A stretch of 64,000 nucleotides of DNA from Spirochaeta thermophila DSM 6578. Its GTDB lineage: Bacteria > Spirochaetota > Spirochaetia > Winmispirales > Winmispiraceae. The position numbers and the translations under genes are program-made. Where the stretch lies: assembly GCF_000184345.1 (NCBI RefSeq), contig NC_017583.1, positions 1,240,001 through 1,304,000 of the forward strand. Reading direction: 5' to 3'. Shown piece by piece: positions 63,825-64,000 of the stretch (positions are counted from its first letter, which is position 1; each line of letters starts with the position of its first letter). The notes beneath the pieces are model-generated. The model saw only the letters and a list, made by a program, of their open reading frames with translations, had not been told where the DNA came from and did not search any database.

Positions 63825-64000
63825 CATTCGCTCAACCTGATGATCGCTCTTCGCAGTATCTCTTGTTCTTTCCCCTCTACGCTCTCCCCTCCGGAAACTT
63901 CCTGGATGATATCCGGGAGCACGCTCTCGGCGCGCGATCTGTCGAACCCCATTTCCGCCAAGGCTTCCACGAGTTCTCGATGCGGTCCGGCTTTTTCCGT
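63825..64000 (-). CDS. ruvA: Holliday junction protein RuvA, C-terminal part (cut by window edge)
   Basis: The last 57 codons of a minus-strand frame, open to the window edge. The sequence reads RELVEALAEMGFDRSRAES near its middle, the RuvA domain III (UBA-like) that contacts RuvB, and ends in RRAIIRLSE and TGA at 63827-63825. ruvB starts 50 bp downstream, the usual order. The intergenic 50 bp contain nothing distinctive. Confidence 0.85.

Overview
The window is about 60% G+C and gene dense. It looks like a free-living, probably thermophilic spirochaete of the Spirochaeta/Winmispira thermophila type. The clues are an in-frame cytidylate kinase-ribosomal protein S1 fusion, a roughly 900-residue GreA with a very large N-terminal extension, many TPR proteins, and BamA, a Skp-like chaperone and TamB in one run. 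Organism identity is inferred from gene content; no rRNA lies in the window and no search was possible.

Layout. 1-11.2 kb (+ strand): a zinc-ribbon coiled-coil protein with an acidic tail, the RNase P RNA gene, a membrane-anchored TPR protein, the cell-shape operon mreB-mreC-mreD-mrdA-rodA, and a fused radical SAM/DUF2344 protein whose 3' end overlaps convergent mazG. 11.2-27.2 kb (- strand, read right to left): two TPR proteins, dtd, an insertion sequence, recA, folK, scpA, scpB, an RluB-type pseudouridine synthase, cmk-rpsA, a GAF sigma-54 activator, a TPR membrane protein, a CHASE2 adenylate cyclase, a lipoprotein, a small membrane protein and mazG. 27.2-31 kb (+): a TPR-like protein and the giant GreA. 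31-46.3 kb (- strand): the rimP-nusA-infB-rbfA-truB-ribF-rpsO-pnp expression operon, an intrinsic terminator, then lptF-lptG-tgt-murJ-HEAT protein. 46.3-47.7 kb: an IS256-like element. 47.6-60.4 kb (-): tamB, bamA, a Skp-like chaperone, mutS, comF and a sensor histidine kinase. 60.5-61.8 kb (+): tmk and a secreted hypothetical protein. 61.8-64 kb (-): ruvA (cut by the window edge), ruvB and queA.

How the genes fit together. Three themes dominate: envelope construction (MreBCD/PBP2/RodA, MurJ, LptFG, BamA/Skp/TamB), translation and RNA metabolism (RNase P, RimP, NusA, IF-2, RbfA, TruB, S15, PNPase, Tgt, QueA, S1), and genome maintenance (RecA, MutS, RuvAB, ScpAB). Most operons are very tight, with ATGA overlaps.

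Most notable observations. Two intact insertion sequences both sit at the stop codon of one gene and a few bases upstream of the -35 box of the next (recA; rimP-nusA), each with exact target duplications and an inverted repeat that can mask the transposase ribosome-binding site. Four genes have a promoter -10 box so close to the start codon that the mRNA would be nearly leaderless. The rimP operon leader contains a strong intrinsic terminator inside an in-frame upstream start. Several proteins have unusual parts: NusA with a C-terminal zinc ribbon, RibF with an apparently degenerate kinase half, a histidine kinase lacking ATP-binding motifs, and DTD with PQFTL in place of SQFTL. I found no CRISPR array, tRNA, prophage or obvious defence system.
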